A stretch of DNA of 64,000 nt, taken from the NCBI RefSeq assembly GCF_917563915.1, contig NZ_CAKJTI010000003.1, positions 186,001-250,000 of the forward strand. Reading direction: 5' to 3'. Shown here piece by piece: positions 28,316 to 37,309 of this stretch (the first letter of the stretch is position 1; each line of letters begins with the position of its first letter). The notes beneath the pieces are model-generated. The model was not told the DNA's origin, did not search any database, and saw only the letters and a program-made list of their open reading frames with translations. A program made the position numbers and the translations under genes. The DNA comes from Bacillus rhizoplanae (lineage in GTDB: Bacteria; Bacillota; Bacilli; Bacillales; Bacillaceae_G).

Positions 28316-28785
28316 TTGTCAGTCACCTCTACTTTCGCGCTCATCATATGATGGCCTGTCCCGCAATATTCATTACATACGATTAAATACTCACCAGTCT
28401 TTTGAAACACTTGAGAAGCTGTGCTCACATAGCCGGGCTCAACCATCATATTCACATTTGTCCCCGCAATTTCAAAGCCATGCACAACATCTTTCGTTGT
28501 GACAACAAAGTCAATTTTGGCTCCTTTTGGCACTTTAATCACATTTGGTGTAAAGGAAAATGCTTGTGAGACAATTGTTACTTGATAATGATCTTTACCA
28601 ACTTGTTTTACACCAGGATGATCAAACGGGGCAGTCGCATTTACTTTTTCTGGATCAATTGTTGTTAAACAGCTAGGCGGCTGGTTTCCCATATAAAACG
28701 CGCTTACTCCAATTATAGCTAAAAATACAAATAATGAACCGATACCGAAAATGAGCCAAATTTTTTCGTATTTATGCAAGTGCAT
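28312..28785 (-). CDS. cbaB: ba3-type cytochrome c oxidase subunit II (CuA)
   Basis: One N-terminal membrane anchor (IWLIFGIGSLFVFLAIIGV) precedes an extracellular cupredoxin domain. The CuA ligands are visible in VHGFEI (His) and YLIVCNEYCGTGHHMM (Cys-x3-Cys-x3-His-x2-Met). It takes electrons from cytochrome c and passes them to subunit I. Length 157 aa, the short form typical of type B oxidases. ATG follows AGGGGAGATGGG. Confidence 0.9.
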   Translation of the reverse strand: MHLHKYEKIWLIFGIGSLFVFLAIIGVSAFYMGNQPPSCLTTIDPEKVNATAPFDHPGVKQVGKDHYQVTIVSQAFSFTPNVIKVPKGAKIDFVVTTKDVVHGFEIAGTNVNMMVEPGYVSTASQVFQKTGEYLIVCNEYCGTGHHMMSAKVEVTDK

Positions 28786-28815
28786 ATCCCATCTCCCCTT
28801 TGTTTACCAATAACA

Positions 28816-28962
28816 TTACAATCGATTTAAAAAAATTTGGTATACACTAAACCATGTGAAGATTAAAAAGAAGCCAAGCAAAAAAACAGAAATTAATGTC
28901 CCTTTTAGTGAACTTTTCTTTTGTTGTTTGTTTTCGACTGGCTGTAGTTTACGTTCTCCCAT
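28816..28962 (-). CDS. Cytochrome c oxidase subunit IIa-like membrane protein
   Basis: A 48-aa protein: a basic N-terminus (MGERKLQPVENKQQKKSS) and one membrane helix (LISVFLLGFFLIFTWFSVY). It sits directly upstream of subunit II with GGGAGGGAGAAAA before ATG. Small single-helix IIa subunits are known beside ba3 oxidases, so this is probably the first gene of the operon. From its start to 29340 no gene is visible, only AT-rich sequence that should hold the promoter. Confidence 0.7.
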   Translation of the reverse strand: MGERKLQPVENKQQKKSSLKGTLISVFLLGFFLIFTWFSVYQIFLNRL

Positions 28963-29344
28963 TTTTCTCCCTCCCCGAGAAAGTGAATCTTACATTTTTA
29001 TCATACGAAATATTTTGATAATTTCCACATAGACGGTGGTGCTTTCAAAAATTGTTCATTGATACAATTAAAACTATGTTTATGATGAAAAATTGATAAA
29101 TCGTGAGTTGTTACAGATTTTGTAATGAGGAATTGTGAAAAAAATGTGAAGTAGATGGTTCATTCACAATGCTAGCAAGCTAAGTGGTTTTGAAGTTCTT
29201 AAAAAATAGGTATCATTTCAAAATGAAAGAGGTTTCAAAAAGTCGAACGAAAATTGTATATTTTTTAAATTTGTACGTGTTTTTTCGTAAAATGCTTTTC
29301 AAAGTAAAGAAAGTGAGTTATAATCCTTCTATAAATAAATAGAT

Positions 29345-29520
29345 TAGCAACACTCATATAATCGCAGGGATATGGCCTGCAAGTTTCTACCGAAGTACCG
29401 TAAATGCTTCGACTATGAGTGAGGACGAATATATTGCTATAGTTGCATTCTTTTTTTGCAAAGCTCCAAAAGCACGTCCCTCACTTGTATTGGGTGAAGG
29501 CTGCTTTTGGAGTTTTTTAT
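29345..29520 (+). promoter_or_regulatory. Guanine riboswitch with terminator upstream of xpt-pbuX
   Basis: The purine aptamer runs 29351-29421: P1 arms CACTCATA and TATGAGTG, the core TATAATCGC, two kissing hairpins (GCAGGGATATGGCCTGC and CGAAGTACCGTAAATGCTTCG) and the specificity base C in CGACTATGAG, which selects guanine/hypoxanthine rather than adenine. A terminator follows (CTCCAAAAGCA/TGCTTTTGGAG then TTTTTT, 29463-29519). Ligand binding should stop transcription before xpt. Confidence 0.95.
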
Positions 29521-29528
29521 TTGCATAA

Positions 29529-30137
<609 letters not shown>

Positions 30138-30138
30138 G

Positions 30139-31470
30139 ATGAAGCAACACCCTCTTAAGATTGCATCTCTTGGTATTCAACATATGTTGGCAATGTATGC
30201 CGGGGCAGTTATCGTTCCGCTCATTGTTGGAGGCGGACTCGGATTAAATCAGGGTGAACTTACGTATTTAGTGTCAATTGATTTATTAATGTGCGGCATT
30301 GCAACTATTTTACAAGCATTAACGAATCGTTTTTTCGGTATTGGACTTCCAGTTGTGTTAGGTTGTACTTTTACAGCAGTTGGACCAATGATTGCTATTG
30401 GTAAGCAATATGGGGTATCCGCTGTGTATGGTTCTATTATTGCAGCAGGACTATTTGTTGTTTTATTTTCTAGTATGTTTGGAAAACTTGTAAAGCTGTT
30501 TCCACCAGTTGTTACTGGATCAGTTGTAACAGTTATTGGAGTTACATTAGTTCCAGTAGCGATTAATGACATGGCTGGCGGTGTAGGAAGTAAAGACTTC
30601 GGTAGTTTATCCAATTTAGCATTAGCATTCGGAGTGTTGTTATTTATTATCATTATGTACCGTTTTTTTGATGGTTTCATTCGCTCTATTTCTATTTTAT
30701 TAGGTTTATTATTTGGTACAGCAATTGCTGCGTTAATGGGGAAGGTAAGTTTACAAGCTGTAGCGGAAGCAGATTGGTTTCATGGTGTACAGCCATTTTA
30801 CTTTGGTACACCAACATTCGAATTAACACCTATCATTACAATGATTCTCGTTGCTTGTGTGGGAATTGTCGAAGCAACAGGAGTTTATTTCGCACTATCG
30901 GATATTTGTAACAAAAAAATTGGTGAAAAAGAATTGGCAAAAGGATATCGTGCAGAAGGAATTGCAATGATGTTAGGTGGTATTTTTAACGCATTTCCGT
31001 ATACGACATATTCACAAAATGTAGGTCTTGTGCAACTGACAGGTGTGCGCAATCGTGTTGTCATTTATACATGTGGCGGTATGTTAATTGTACTTGGATT
31101 TATTCCGAAGATTGCAGCATTAACAACAATTATTCCAACGCCAGTACTTGGCGGTGCAATGCTTGCAATGTTCGGAATGGTTATGGCATATGGCATTAAA
31201 ATGTTAAGCGCTGTTAACTTTGCAAAACAGGAAAACTTATTAATTGTTGCATGCTCTGTTGGAATTGGTCTTGGCGTAACAGTTGTGCCAACATTATTCT
31301 CGCAGCTTCCAGAGAGCGTTCGTATTTTAACAGATAACGGAATTGTATTAGGAAGTGCATCAGCAGTACTTTTAAATATTGTGTTTAATATGATTCCGCA
31401 AAAACAAACGAAAGTAAAAGAAGAGCAGGTTGCAAAGAGCGAAAAAAGCGTAGCAAACTTTGCAGGTTAA
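30139..31470 (+). CDS. pbuX: Xanthine permease, rebuilt across an integration junction
   Basis: NCS2 purine/H+ symporter of 443 aa with about 12-14 membrane helices (GIQHMLAMYAGAVIVPLIVGG; substrate region VGIVEATGVYFA). Codons from 290 on (31006-31470) have a second, diverged copy at 50463-50918. The two match over 26 bases, then mainly at protein level, with mostly third-position changes. The C-termini differ: this copy ends KSEKSVANFAG, the remnant ends MQSAVSEA. I infer that the present 3' part came with the integrated element and that the gene is a functional chimera. Confidence 0.93.
   Translation: MKQHPLKIASLGIQHMLAMYAGAVIVPLIVGGGLGLNQGELTYLVSIDLLMCGIATILQALTNRFFGIGLPVVLGCTFTAVGPMIAIGKQYGVSAVYGSIIAAGLFVVLFSSMFGKLVKLFPPVVTGSVVTVIGVTLVPVAINDMAGGVGSKDFGSLSNLALAFGVLLFIIIMYRFFDGFIRSISILLGLLFGTAIAALMGKVSLQAVAEADWFHGVQPFYFGTPTFELTPIITMILVACVGIVEATGVYFALSDICNKKIGEKELAKGYRAEGIAMMLGGIFNAFPYTTYSQNVGLVQLTGVRNRVVIYTCGGMLIVLGFIPKIAALTTIIPTPVLGGAMLAMFGMVMAYGIKMLSAVNFAKQENLLIVACSVGIGLGVTVVPTLFSQLPESVRILTDNGIVLGSASAVLLNIVFNMIPQKQTKVKEEQVAKSEKSVANFAG
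31006..31031 (+). other. attL core: left junction of the integrated element
   Basis: The 26 bases from ACATATTCACAAAATG to CTTGT are identical to 50463-50488. Identity stops exactly upstream (G versus C at the preceding base) and meets its first mismatch just downstream. The distance between copies is 19457 bases. Crossover inside this block by the adjacent tyrosine recombinase explains the duplicated pbuX 3' end. Confidence 0.8.
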
Positions 31471-31521
31471 ACGGATTTAATACGTTATCTTTATCCAACA
31501 TATTGCCGTCTAAAATATGTT

Positions 31522-31578
31522 AAAACGTCGTCTATATTTTCTTTCCTTTTGGAATGAATTTAGAGGTGGCGTTTTTTT
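31522..31578 (+). terminator. Terminator-like hairpin containing the integrase ribosome-binding site
   Basis: AAAACGTCGTCT (31522-31533) can pair with AGAGGTGGCGTTTT (31562-31575) using several G-T pairs, and a run of seven T follows. The 3' arm holds the GAGGTGG Shine-Dalgarno of the integrase, whose ATG is at 31579. It is the only terminator-like structure between pbuX and the integrase. Confidence 0.5.
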
Positions 31579-32592
31579 ATGAAAAGAAAAAGAATTAGTG
31601 TTCGAAAAGTATCCGAGAATAATGAAAAGAATTTGTATGATTTCGACTTTCAACAAGCATATGATTACTTTTTATCTGCCAAGAAATCGGAAGGATTGCG
31701 AGAAACAACATTAATTAGTTACGATGAACATTTTCGTTTCTTTACGAATTGGCTGAAAGAATTCCATAAGGATGTTCAGAAGATAAGTGATGTGAACTCT
31801 TTTCTGCTTCGTGAGTATATGAATTATATGAGAGAAGAACATATGAATATTAAAACAAAAGAGGCAGGTCTATCACCACAGACGATTAATGCAAGAATCC
31901 GCTTTTTAAAAAATTTTTATAACTTACTATTTAAGGAGGAGATAGTTGAAATAAATCCAGCAGAATCTGTTCGCTTTTTAAAAATTGATGAAACGCCATT
32001 TCAACCTTTGACAAAAGAAGAAATGAAGCGACTATTTAATATACCCGACGTGAAGAACTATCCGCAATTTAGAGACTATGTTTTAATGAATCTCCTTTAT
32101 GACAGTGGAATGAGAATTAACGAAGCAATAAATCTTGTCGTTTCAGAACTTGAGATTAAGGCAAAACGAATTATATTACCTGCAAGTAAAAATAAAACAC
32201 GTAAAATTAGAATCATTCCGTTGTCTAGCCATACTGTAAGGCTCTTAATGGAATTAATTAATGAGAATCAAGCACATTTTGAAAGTGAGTATGTGTTTTT
32301 AAATTGGTATGGTGAGCATTTATCGGAGGACACTTTCCGAAGAAATCTGAAACGATATGTTGAAAAGGCAGGTATAACGAAGCGGTTTTCTTGCCATGAT
32401 TTTCGTAGGCAATTTTGTACAGAATTTTTAGCAGAAGGCGGTTCGCTGTTCAGTTTGCAGTCAATCGTTGGTCATAGTCAAATCTCTACTACAAGGAAGT
32501 ATGTGAGGTTTGATGAACAAATGATTAAAAACCAACATGAACTATATAGCCCTGTAGTGAAATTGCGTCAGAAGTTTAAAAGGGGAAGGTAA
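31579..32592 (+). CDS. Tyrosine recombinase (integrase) of the pbuX element
   Basis: A 337-aa phage-type integrase. The N-terminal SAM-like core-binding domain (residues ~20-115) precedes the catalytic domain. Active residues are the first Arg in YDSGMRINEAINLV, the His-x-x-Arg of CHDFRRQFCTEFL, His in VGHSQISTTRKYV and the Tyr nucleophile there. It lies 108 bases after the rebuilt pbuX in the same direction, next to its attachment site, as expected for the enzyme that inserted the element. No excisionase is recognised. Confidence 0.9.
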   Translation: MKRKRISVRKVSENNEKNLYDFDFQQAYDYFLSAKKSEGLRETTLISYDEHFRFFTNWLKEFHKDVQKISDVNSFLLREYMNYMREEHMNIKTKEAGLSPQTINARIRFLKNFYNLLFKEEIVEINPAESVRFLKIDETPFQPLTKEEMKRLFNIPDVKNYPQFRDYVLMNLLYDSGMRINEAINLVVSELEIKAKRIILPASKNKTRKIRIIPLSSHTVRLLMELINENQAHFESEYVFLNWYGEHLSEDTFRRNLKRYVEKAGITKRFSCHDFRRQFCTEFLAEGGSLFSLQSIVGHSQISTTRKYVRFDEQMIKNQHELYSPVVKLRQKFKRGR

Positions 32593-33030
32593 AAGAATTT
32601 TGGTATTGAAAGCTGTACTGATTTTCTATTAGGCATTTGCTTTCTTAAGCATTGCTTAAAGTAAGAGTTTTTGAAGCGAAAGAAAAAGAACCGCGATGCC
32701 CACGAAGCTGATGGTTCTTCTTCTGATTCCAAAATTTCATAGTAGTCTTGTTAGGAAAAGGGAGGATAGCACCTTAATTTACGCGTATACGGTATTAAAA
32801 CCTCCGATACGAGAAAAATTTCTGTGAAACGCTGCTATATTAAGAAGGGAGGGGAAATTCCTCTATTTTCGTTACTGTTTTGAAGAGGAAGGGACTAAAG
32901 GAACATTGTGTTCAGCTAGTTAATAATCCAGGAATTTTCCATAGGTTCTTCGAGGGCAATTAGGCAAGATAAAAAACATGTTTCTGCTTGCAGAGAATAG
33001 GATTATGAAGGAATGTCGGATTTACAGATA
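32593..33030. other. Non-coding stretch, no gene seen
   Basis: About 440 bases after the integrase without an ORF that has a ribosome site. I see short purine-rich runs and stop codons in all frames. It could hold recombinase arm sites or a decayed gene; nothing specific is supported. Confidence 0.4.
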
Positions 33031-33033
33031 TAA

Positions 33034-33064
33034 ATAAAGAGAGCAGTGATGTACCTGCTCTCCT
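33034..33064 (-). terminator. Terminator of the Xre-type regulator gene
   Basis: GAGAGCAG and CTGCTCTC pair around GTACATCA; read on the minus strand the stem is followed by TTTATTTATA. Confidence 0.7.
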
Positions 33065-33088
33065 AGATTTGGGGAAGAGTAGATTTCT

Positions 33089-33760
33089 CTATACCTGTGT
33101 GTTATTTTGATTGTGCTTATTTATTTCTTCTTTCACTGCTTTTAATATTTTGTCCTTGCTTTCTTGACCGAGATTGGTTAAATCATTTTCAAATAAACCA
33201 ATAAAAAAGTTAAAGTTCTCTCTATCCTCTCTCAGGGAGGTTAACAAAGAATGTAGATTATTAATGACATTTTCGAAAGTTTGTATATTCTTATCGATGT
33301 TAAATGAAAGTTCCTCCTTAATCTCTTGATTTTTCTTTTTGAGTTGTTCATGTAAATCCATCATCCATTTACTTTCAAAGTTCTTTCTAGGGAGAGTTAA
33401 CTTATCTTGTTGATATTGTTCAACGTCACTAAGTTCTTCTTTCCGTTGTATCCAAATTTCTTCAATTTCCCTCGCTCTTCGTTCTTCCCAATCCGCTACT
33501 TCCTCTGCTTCAGCATTAATCTTCTCTGGGGATGCAATGTGATAAAAATTGTAGAGAAAATCTTCAATATTGTTCTCTTCCCATCCTAGGTGCTTCATTA
33601 TATCGTACGCAGTAGTGTAGTCAGGCTTCTTAATCAATCCTCTTTCAAGCTGCGAAATATATGTTTCAGCCTTCCCAACTAAGCGTGATAATTCTCTAGA
33701 ACCAAGCTTTCTCTTTGTTCTTAGTGCTTTAATATCTTTTCCGAAATTAGTGATACTCAA
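33089..33760 (-). CDS. Xre-family helix-turn-helix regulator
   Basis: A 223-aa protein. The N-terminal cro/C1-type HTH (residues ~5-60) reads LRTKRKLGSRELSRLVGKAETYISQLERG. The rest is long, charged and helical with likely coiled coil (residues ~95-220), so it probably multimerises. TTG at 33760 is the chosen start, with TGGAGGAATACAAC upstream; the ATG nine codons earlier lacks a site. It faces the operator-like palindrome at 33882 and probably controls the element's genes to the right. Confidence 0.8.
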   Translation of the reverse strand: MSITNFGKDIKALRTKRKLGSRELSRLVGKAETYISQLERGLIKKPDYTTAYDIMKHLGWEENNIEDFLYNFYHIASPEKINAEAEEVADWEERRAREIEEIWIQRKEELSDVEQYQQDKLTLPRKNFESKWMMDLHEQLKKKNQEIKEELSFNIDKNIQTFENVINNLHSLLTSLREDRENFNFFIGLFENDLTNLGQESKDKILKAVKEEINKHNQNNTQV

Positions 33761-33881
33761 AGTTGTATTCCTCCAATAGTGAAACAAAATGTGATTTATG
33801 TAAATTATAACATACTACAAAATGGCGATAAAGTGTAATTTGTAAAGTTTTTATAACTCAATTACGTAAATTTTATTTACA

Positions 33882-33903
33882 TTGTAGCATATTTATACTA
33901 CAA
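33882..33903. promoter_or_regulatory. Palindromic operator candidate
   Basis: TTGTAG, ten bases, CTACAA. A related half-site CATACTACAA lies at 33811-33820, next to the regulator's own start region. Paired sites between divergent genes fit binding by the Xre-type protein. Confidence 0.5.
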
Positions 33904-33977
33904 TAAATTTATTCTTGTAAAAGGGAAGCAATTGTATTTATAAAAAACAAAATCATTAAAAAGGATGGTTAATAATT

Positions 33978-34235
33978 ATGAACAAGCAACAAATCGAAAA
34001 AGATAACAATGAAATTTTAGAGTTTGTAATGGATTTACTTGAATCTACAGCATCAGATAGAGATGAATTTTACGAGTATCGTACATTATCTAGCAAAGGG
34101 GTAACTGTATTCACAAAAACAAGAGAGGAACATTTACAGTTTATGATTGAATTTATTGCAGAACAACTAAGTCAACATAATTACTTTTATGAAAAAGAGG
34201 GTATTGATAAATACAAGTGTAAATTAGAAAATTGA
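33978..34235 (+). CDS. Hypothetical 85-aa protein
   Basis: A small acidic helical protein (ILEFVMDLLESTASDRDEFYEY). ATG follows AAAGGATGG. It is the first gene right of the divergent regulatory region, a position often taken by excisionase or anti-repressor genes, but the sequence has no HTH that I can identify. Confidence 0.55.
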   Translation: MNKQQIEKDNNEILEFVMDLLESTASDRDEFYEYRTLSSKGVTVFTKTREEHLQFMIEFIAEQLSQHNYFYEKEGIDKYKCKLEN

Positions 34236-34447
34236 TTCCTATTAGAATACTAGTATAGTCACCAAAATAAGAAGTGCATAATCAATAAAGATGGGTTGCT
34301 ATTCCTTAAACAATAAAAATAACAATTAAAATGGAATTGGCACTACATTAATATTATCTAAGAATTAACTACCTAAAGTCTCTAAATAGCGGCTTAAGGT
34401 AGAAAGCTTTTAGATACAACTAGAATAAATACTGAAAATGAAAGTGA

Positions 34448-35764
34448 GTGTTAAACATATTGAATTACTTACAGAAATGTGAAAGCTTAAAAATAGTGGA
34501 TGCAACATGTGGAAAGGGTAAGACTTCTTGGGCAATTCAACGTATGAATGAAGCTAATGAATCAGAAAAGTTTATGTTTATCACTCCATTTTTATCTGAA
34601 GTCAAACGAATTAAAAACTCTGTTACAAATAGGAAATTCTCAGAACCTGATGTGGACAAAGACAACGTTACAAAACTGGACAGTTTAAAGAGATTAGTAA
34701 GGCTTGGAAAAGACATTGTCAGTACTCATGCGTTATTTTCGAATATTGATGAAGCGACATTAACTTTTATCAAATCTCATAACTATACCCTAATCTTAGA
34801 TGAGGTAGCAAATGTTATTGAACAGGCAAATATTTCGAAAGATGATATTAAATTATTGCTTGGGCATGATGAAAATGAACCATATGTTACGGTGAATGAG
34901 GATGGTTTTGTAACTTGGAAAAAAGAGAAATACGATGGAACATTCAAACGAATTGAAAGGTTAGCCAAGACTAACAATTTGATGATTTTCAATGATGCAG
35001 CAATGTTTTGGACGTTTCCTGTATCAGTATTTAAAGCATTTAAAAATGTAACCATACTCACATACATGTTTTGGGGGCAATCACAGCGGTATTATTTCAA
35101 AATGTTTGGAGTACCGATGCATTTCAATTCTGTGGAATTTGACCATGAAACTGGTCGTTATGAATTAATTCCATATGTTAGACCAACGCAAGAAAATGTG
35201 GCTCTCCTAAAGCAAAATATCAATATCTATTATCCAAATAGGTATAATGAGAAGAATATGAATGCTGTTGGAGATGAAAGAGGGGCATTCAGCAAAAGAT
35301 GGTTAACTGATAATATCAAGGACAAAGAAATGGTTAAGCTAATTCAAAGTCACGGATACAATTTCTATTGGAACAAATGCAAGGTTAAATCAGATAAAGT
35401 GATGTGGACTTGCCAAAAGGACTTCGAGAAAAAATTGACACCAAAGTCAGCAAAAAAACAGTTTGTTTCACTTACTGCGAGAGCAACAAATGACTATATC
35501 AACAAGGAAGTATGTATATATCTTGCCAATCGCTTTATGAATCCCGTTGAAAAGAAGTTCTTTCAATATCATAACGTCAATGTTGATGAGGATTTTTGGG
35601 CATTGTCAGAATTAATTCAATGGTTGTTCCGAAGCAGAGTAAGACGTGGAGAAACAATTGAATTGTATATCCCTTCAAGCAGAATGAGAGGCTTGTTAGA
35701 GAAGTATCTAAATGGAGAAGCAGTAGCATGGTTTGAAAAGGATGATGTCTTTGTTGTAGAGTGA
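34448..35764 (+). CDS. P-loop helicase-like protein of the element
   Basis: A 438-aa protein with Walker A ATCGKGKTS (residues 19-27) and Walker B LILDEV (115-120). A phage-helicase-like order follows with SLTARATNDY and a C-terminal EYL-type region; the WGQSQRYYFKMFG stretch is unusual. The DEV(A) box replaces DEAD/DEAH. It may be an SF2-type helicase or replication protein for the excised circle. Start is GTG at 34448 behind GAAAGTGA; a TTG at 34460 is possible. The family is uncertain. Confidence 0.6.
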   Translation: MLNILNYLQKCESLKIVDATCGKGKTSWAIQRMNEANESEKFMFITPFLSEVKRIKNSVTNRKFSEPDVDKDNVTKLDSLKRLVRLGKDIVSTHALFSNIDEATLTFIKSHNYTLILDEVANVIEQANISKDDIKLLLGHDENEPYVTVNEDGFVTWKKEKYDGTFKRIERLAKTNNLMIFNDAAMFWTFPVSVFKAFKNVTILTYMFWGQSQRYYFKMFGVPMHFNSVEFDHETGRYELIPYVRPTQENVALLKQNINIYYPNRYNEKNMNAVGDERGAFSKRWLTDNIKDKEMVKLIQSHGYNFYWNKCKVKSDKVMWTCQKDFEKKLTPKSAKKQFVSLTARATNDYINKEVCIYLANRFMNPVEKKFFQYHNVNVDEDFWALSELIQWLFRSRVRRGETIELYIPSSRMRGLLEKYLNGEAVAWFEKDDVFVVE

Positions 35765-35901
35765 TGAAGTCAGAAGTATCTATGTAGATTTTTGCATAAG
35801 TGATTGCTGAATTCCTTGGTGCTGTAGGGGTTGTGTTTGAATTTCTTATAATGGAATATATGAAAATGCATAGGTAGTCGAATAAGGAAATTTTCATATA
35901 C

Positions 35902-36062
35902 ATGGGGCTAATCGTAGCGAAGCGGAGATTAGCCCCATGGTCGGGGAGGAGAGAGTGAGGAACGAACGAGTGACGGGCTGACAAGCCTAAAAAGCTTTTA
36001 AAAGAGACTAAGAAGGCGTTGTCCACGCCCGTCACTACGCTATCGCTTCGTGCCTTCTCGGC
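35902..36062. other. GC-richer structured non-coding region
   Basis: GGGGCTAATC and GATTAGCCCC form a perfect 10-bp hairpin (35902-35937). AGTGACGGGC (~35970) is matched by GCCCGTCACT (~36030), a 10-bp inverted repeat 50 bases apart, with a nested GGCGT-TGTCC-ACGCC hairpin. The segment is clearly richer in G+C than its surroundings and has no ORF with a ribosome site. Possible readings are an oriT, a single-strand origin or a structured RNA; none is proved. The rest of 35765-36655 shows no certain gene. Confidence 0.55.
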
Positions 36063-36080
36063 AGTTGCCGGTTCTATCTT

Positions 36081-36338
36081 CTACCGCATTGTTTTATCTG
36101 CAGCAGCTTTCCTTTCTAGAAACCTCTTTTTGTCAGCCTTAGTCATCTTGAGTAAGCGTACACTGGCATTGTTAATATTGAACCTCTTTCGAAATTTGTA
36201 TTGGCTATCGGATTTGTTAATAACATTATTTCCAGATTCGGTATAGAAAGTCCTACACCTTACGGAGTTATTAATTAGCACGTAGTCAGGTGTGTTGTTT
36301 AAGGGACATTCTATTTTAATGACCCATATCTTATTCAA
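36081..36338 (-). CDS. Possible 85-aa basic protein
   Basis: TTG start, no clear Shine-Dalgarno, ending in a Lys/Arg-rich helix (KADKKRFLERKAAADK). Composition looks protein-like, but the start is weak and part of it lies on the structured region. Could be a decayed gene. Confidence 0.25.
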   Translation of the reverse strand: MNKIWVIKIECPLNNTPDYVLINNSVRCRTFYTESGNNVINKSDSQYKFRKRFNINNASVRLLKMTKADKKRFLERKAAADKTMR

Positions 36339-36655
36339 AATGGAGATATAGGTTTGCAGGTGATTTATAAAACTCTGGTTTTATTAGCTTGCGAGGGAAG
36401 CACTAATATCCGTCTTATTATCACTTTCTCAATTAAATCATCCATTTAGGACATGATATTTATTGTATTTTTGTATAGCAATAACACTAGTGAACACCTT
36501 TGTTTTCCCGATTACAAGTAGTAAGAAATGCCTTTGATTTGGTGCATTGGGTGCAATAATCTTTAAATTACTAAGCTAAAACAAAAGAATGATGGAGGCG
36601 AAATAACAACCTCTATCATTCTTCTTTGTAAACCTGCTATCCAAAATAAGAGTTT

Positions 36656-37069
36656 CTACCGGGATAAATAAGTATTGTTCGTACCATATACCCATTGACC
36701 TGATATATTATCACGAATATCTACAACAAAAGTTCCGACTTTCATATCATAAAATTTCGCCCATCCATCGCCATATGAAGTGAATGATTTCCACCCTGTA
36801 CAAGCCCAAGTAGAAGTATTACATAAACGAACCTGTAATTGACTTGGAGAAGCTTGAGCGCTGCCATATCCATTCGTTCTCCATAAAGTACTTTTGACTA
36901 CTATAACTTCTACATCATTTCTAGAGCTAGTTGTGGTAATCCAATTATCATATTCCCCATCCTCAGTTTCAAAATAAACACTAGCTGCGCTTGCTTGGTT
37001 CGTTCCTACAGCAAATACTCCAATAAGACCCATAGCTAACACGTAAAAGAAAAACAATATTCTTTTCAA
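36656..37069 (-). CDS. Secreted protein of unknown function
   Basis: A 137-aa protein with a classical signal peptide: KR, a hydrophobic core (ILFFFYVLAMGLIGVFAVG) and likely cleavage after QASA. The mature part of about 108 aa is beta-rich with two cysteines (RLCNTSTWACTGW) that may form a disulphide. The start is TTG at 37069 behind GGGAGGGAG; the upstream ATG at 37099 would bury the signal. It could be a secreted toxin or bacteriocin-like factor, but no family is recognised. Confidence 0.6.
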   Translation of the reverse strand: MKRILFFFYVLAMGLIGVFAVGTNQASAASVYFETEDGEYDNWITTTSSRNDVEVIVVKSTLWRTNGYGSAQASPSQLQVRLCNTSTWACTGWKSFTSYGDGWAKFYDMKVGTFVVDIRDNISGQWVYGTNNTYLSR

Positions 37070-37309
37070 ACAATCTCCCTCCCTTAATTCATACTTCAAA
37101 AACTCAAAGTAATTTTATGAATTATCGTATTGATTTAGTATTGAAAGTGAAAAAGTGCAATAATTTAAAAGTTATTGCACCTTTTTATATCCTTGATACA
37201 ATAGGGTTTGTAAGGTGTAATAACTTAGTGAAATGAATAGTGGATGATAAGAGAGAAGATGATAATGAAATATAGCTAAAGAATCTAAAAGGTAACGAAA
37301 GGAGAACAT

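Noticed and set aside
31006-31470. pbuX as a plain tandem or ectopic duplication without an element
   Set aside because: The adjacent tyrosine recombinase, the sharp 26-bp identity at the junctions and the displaced native terminator fit site-specific integration better.
36019-36246. 75-codon plus-strand frame in the structured region
   Set aside because: Overlaps the inverted repeats and a minus-strand frame; no start signal.
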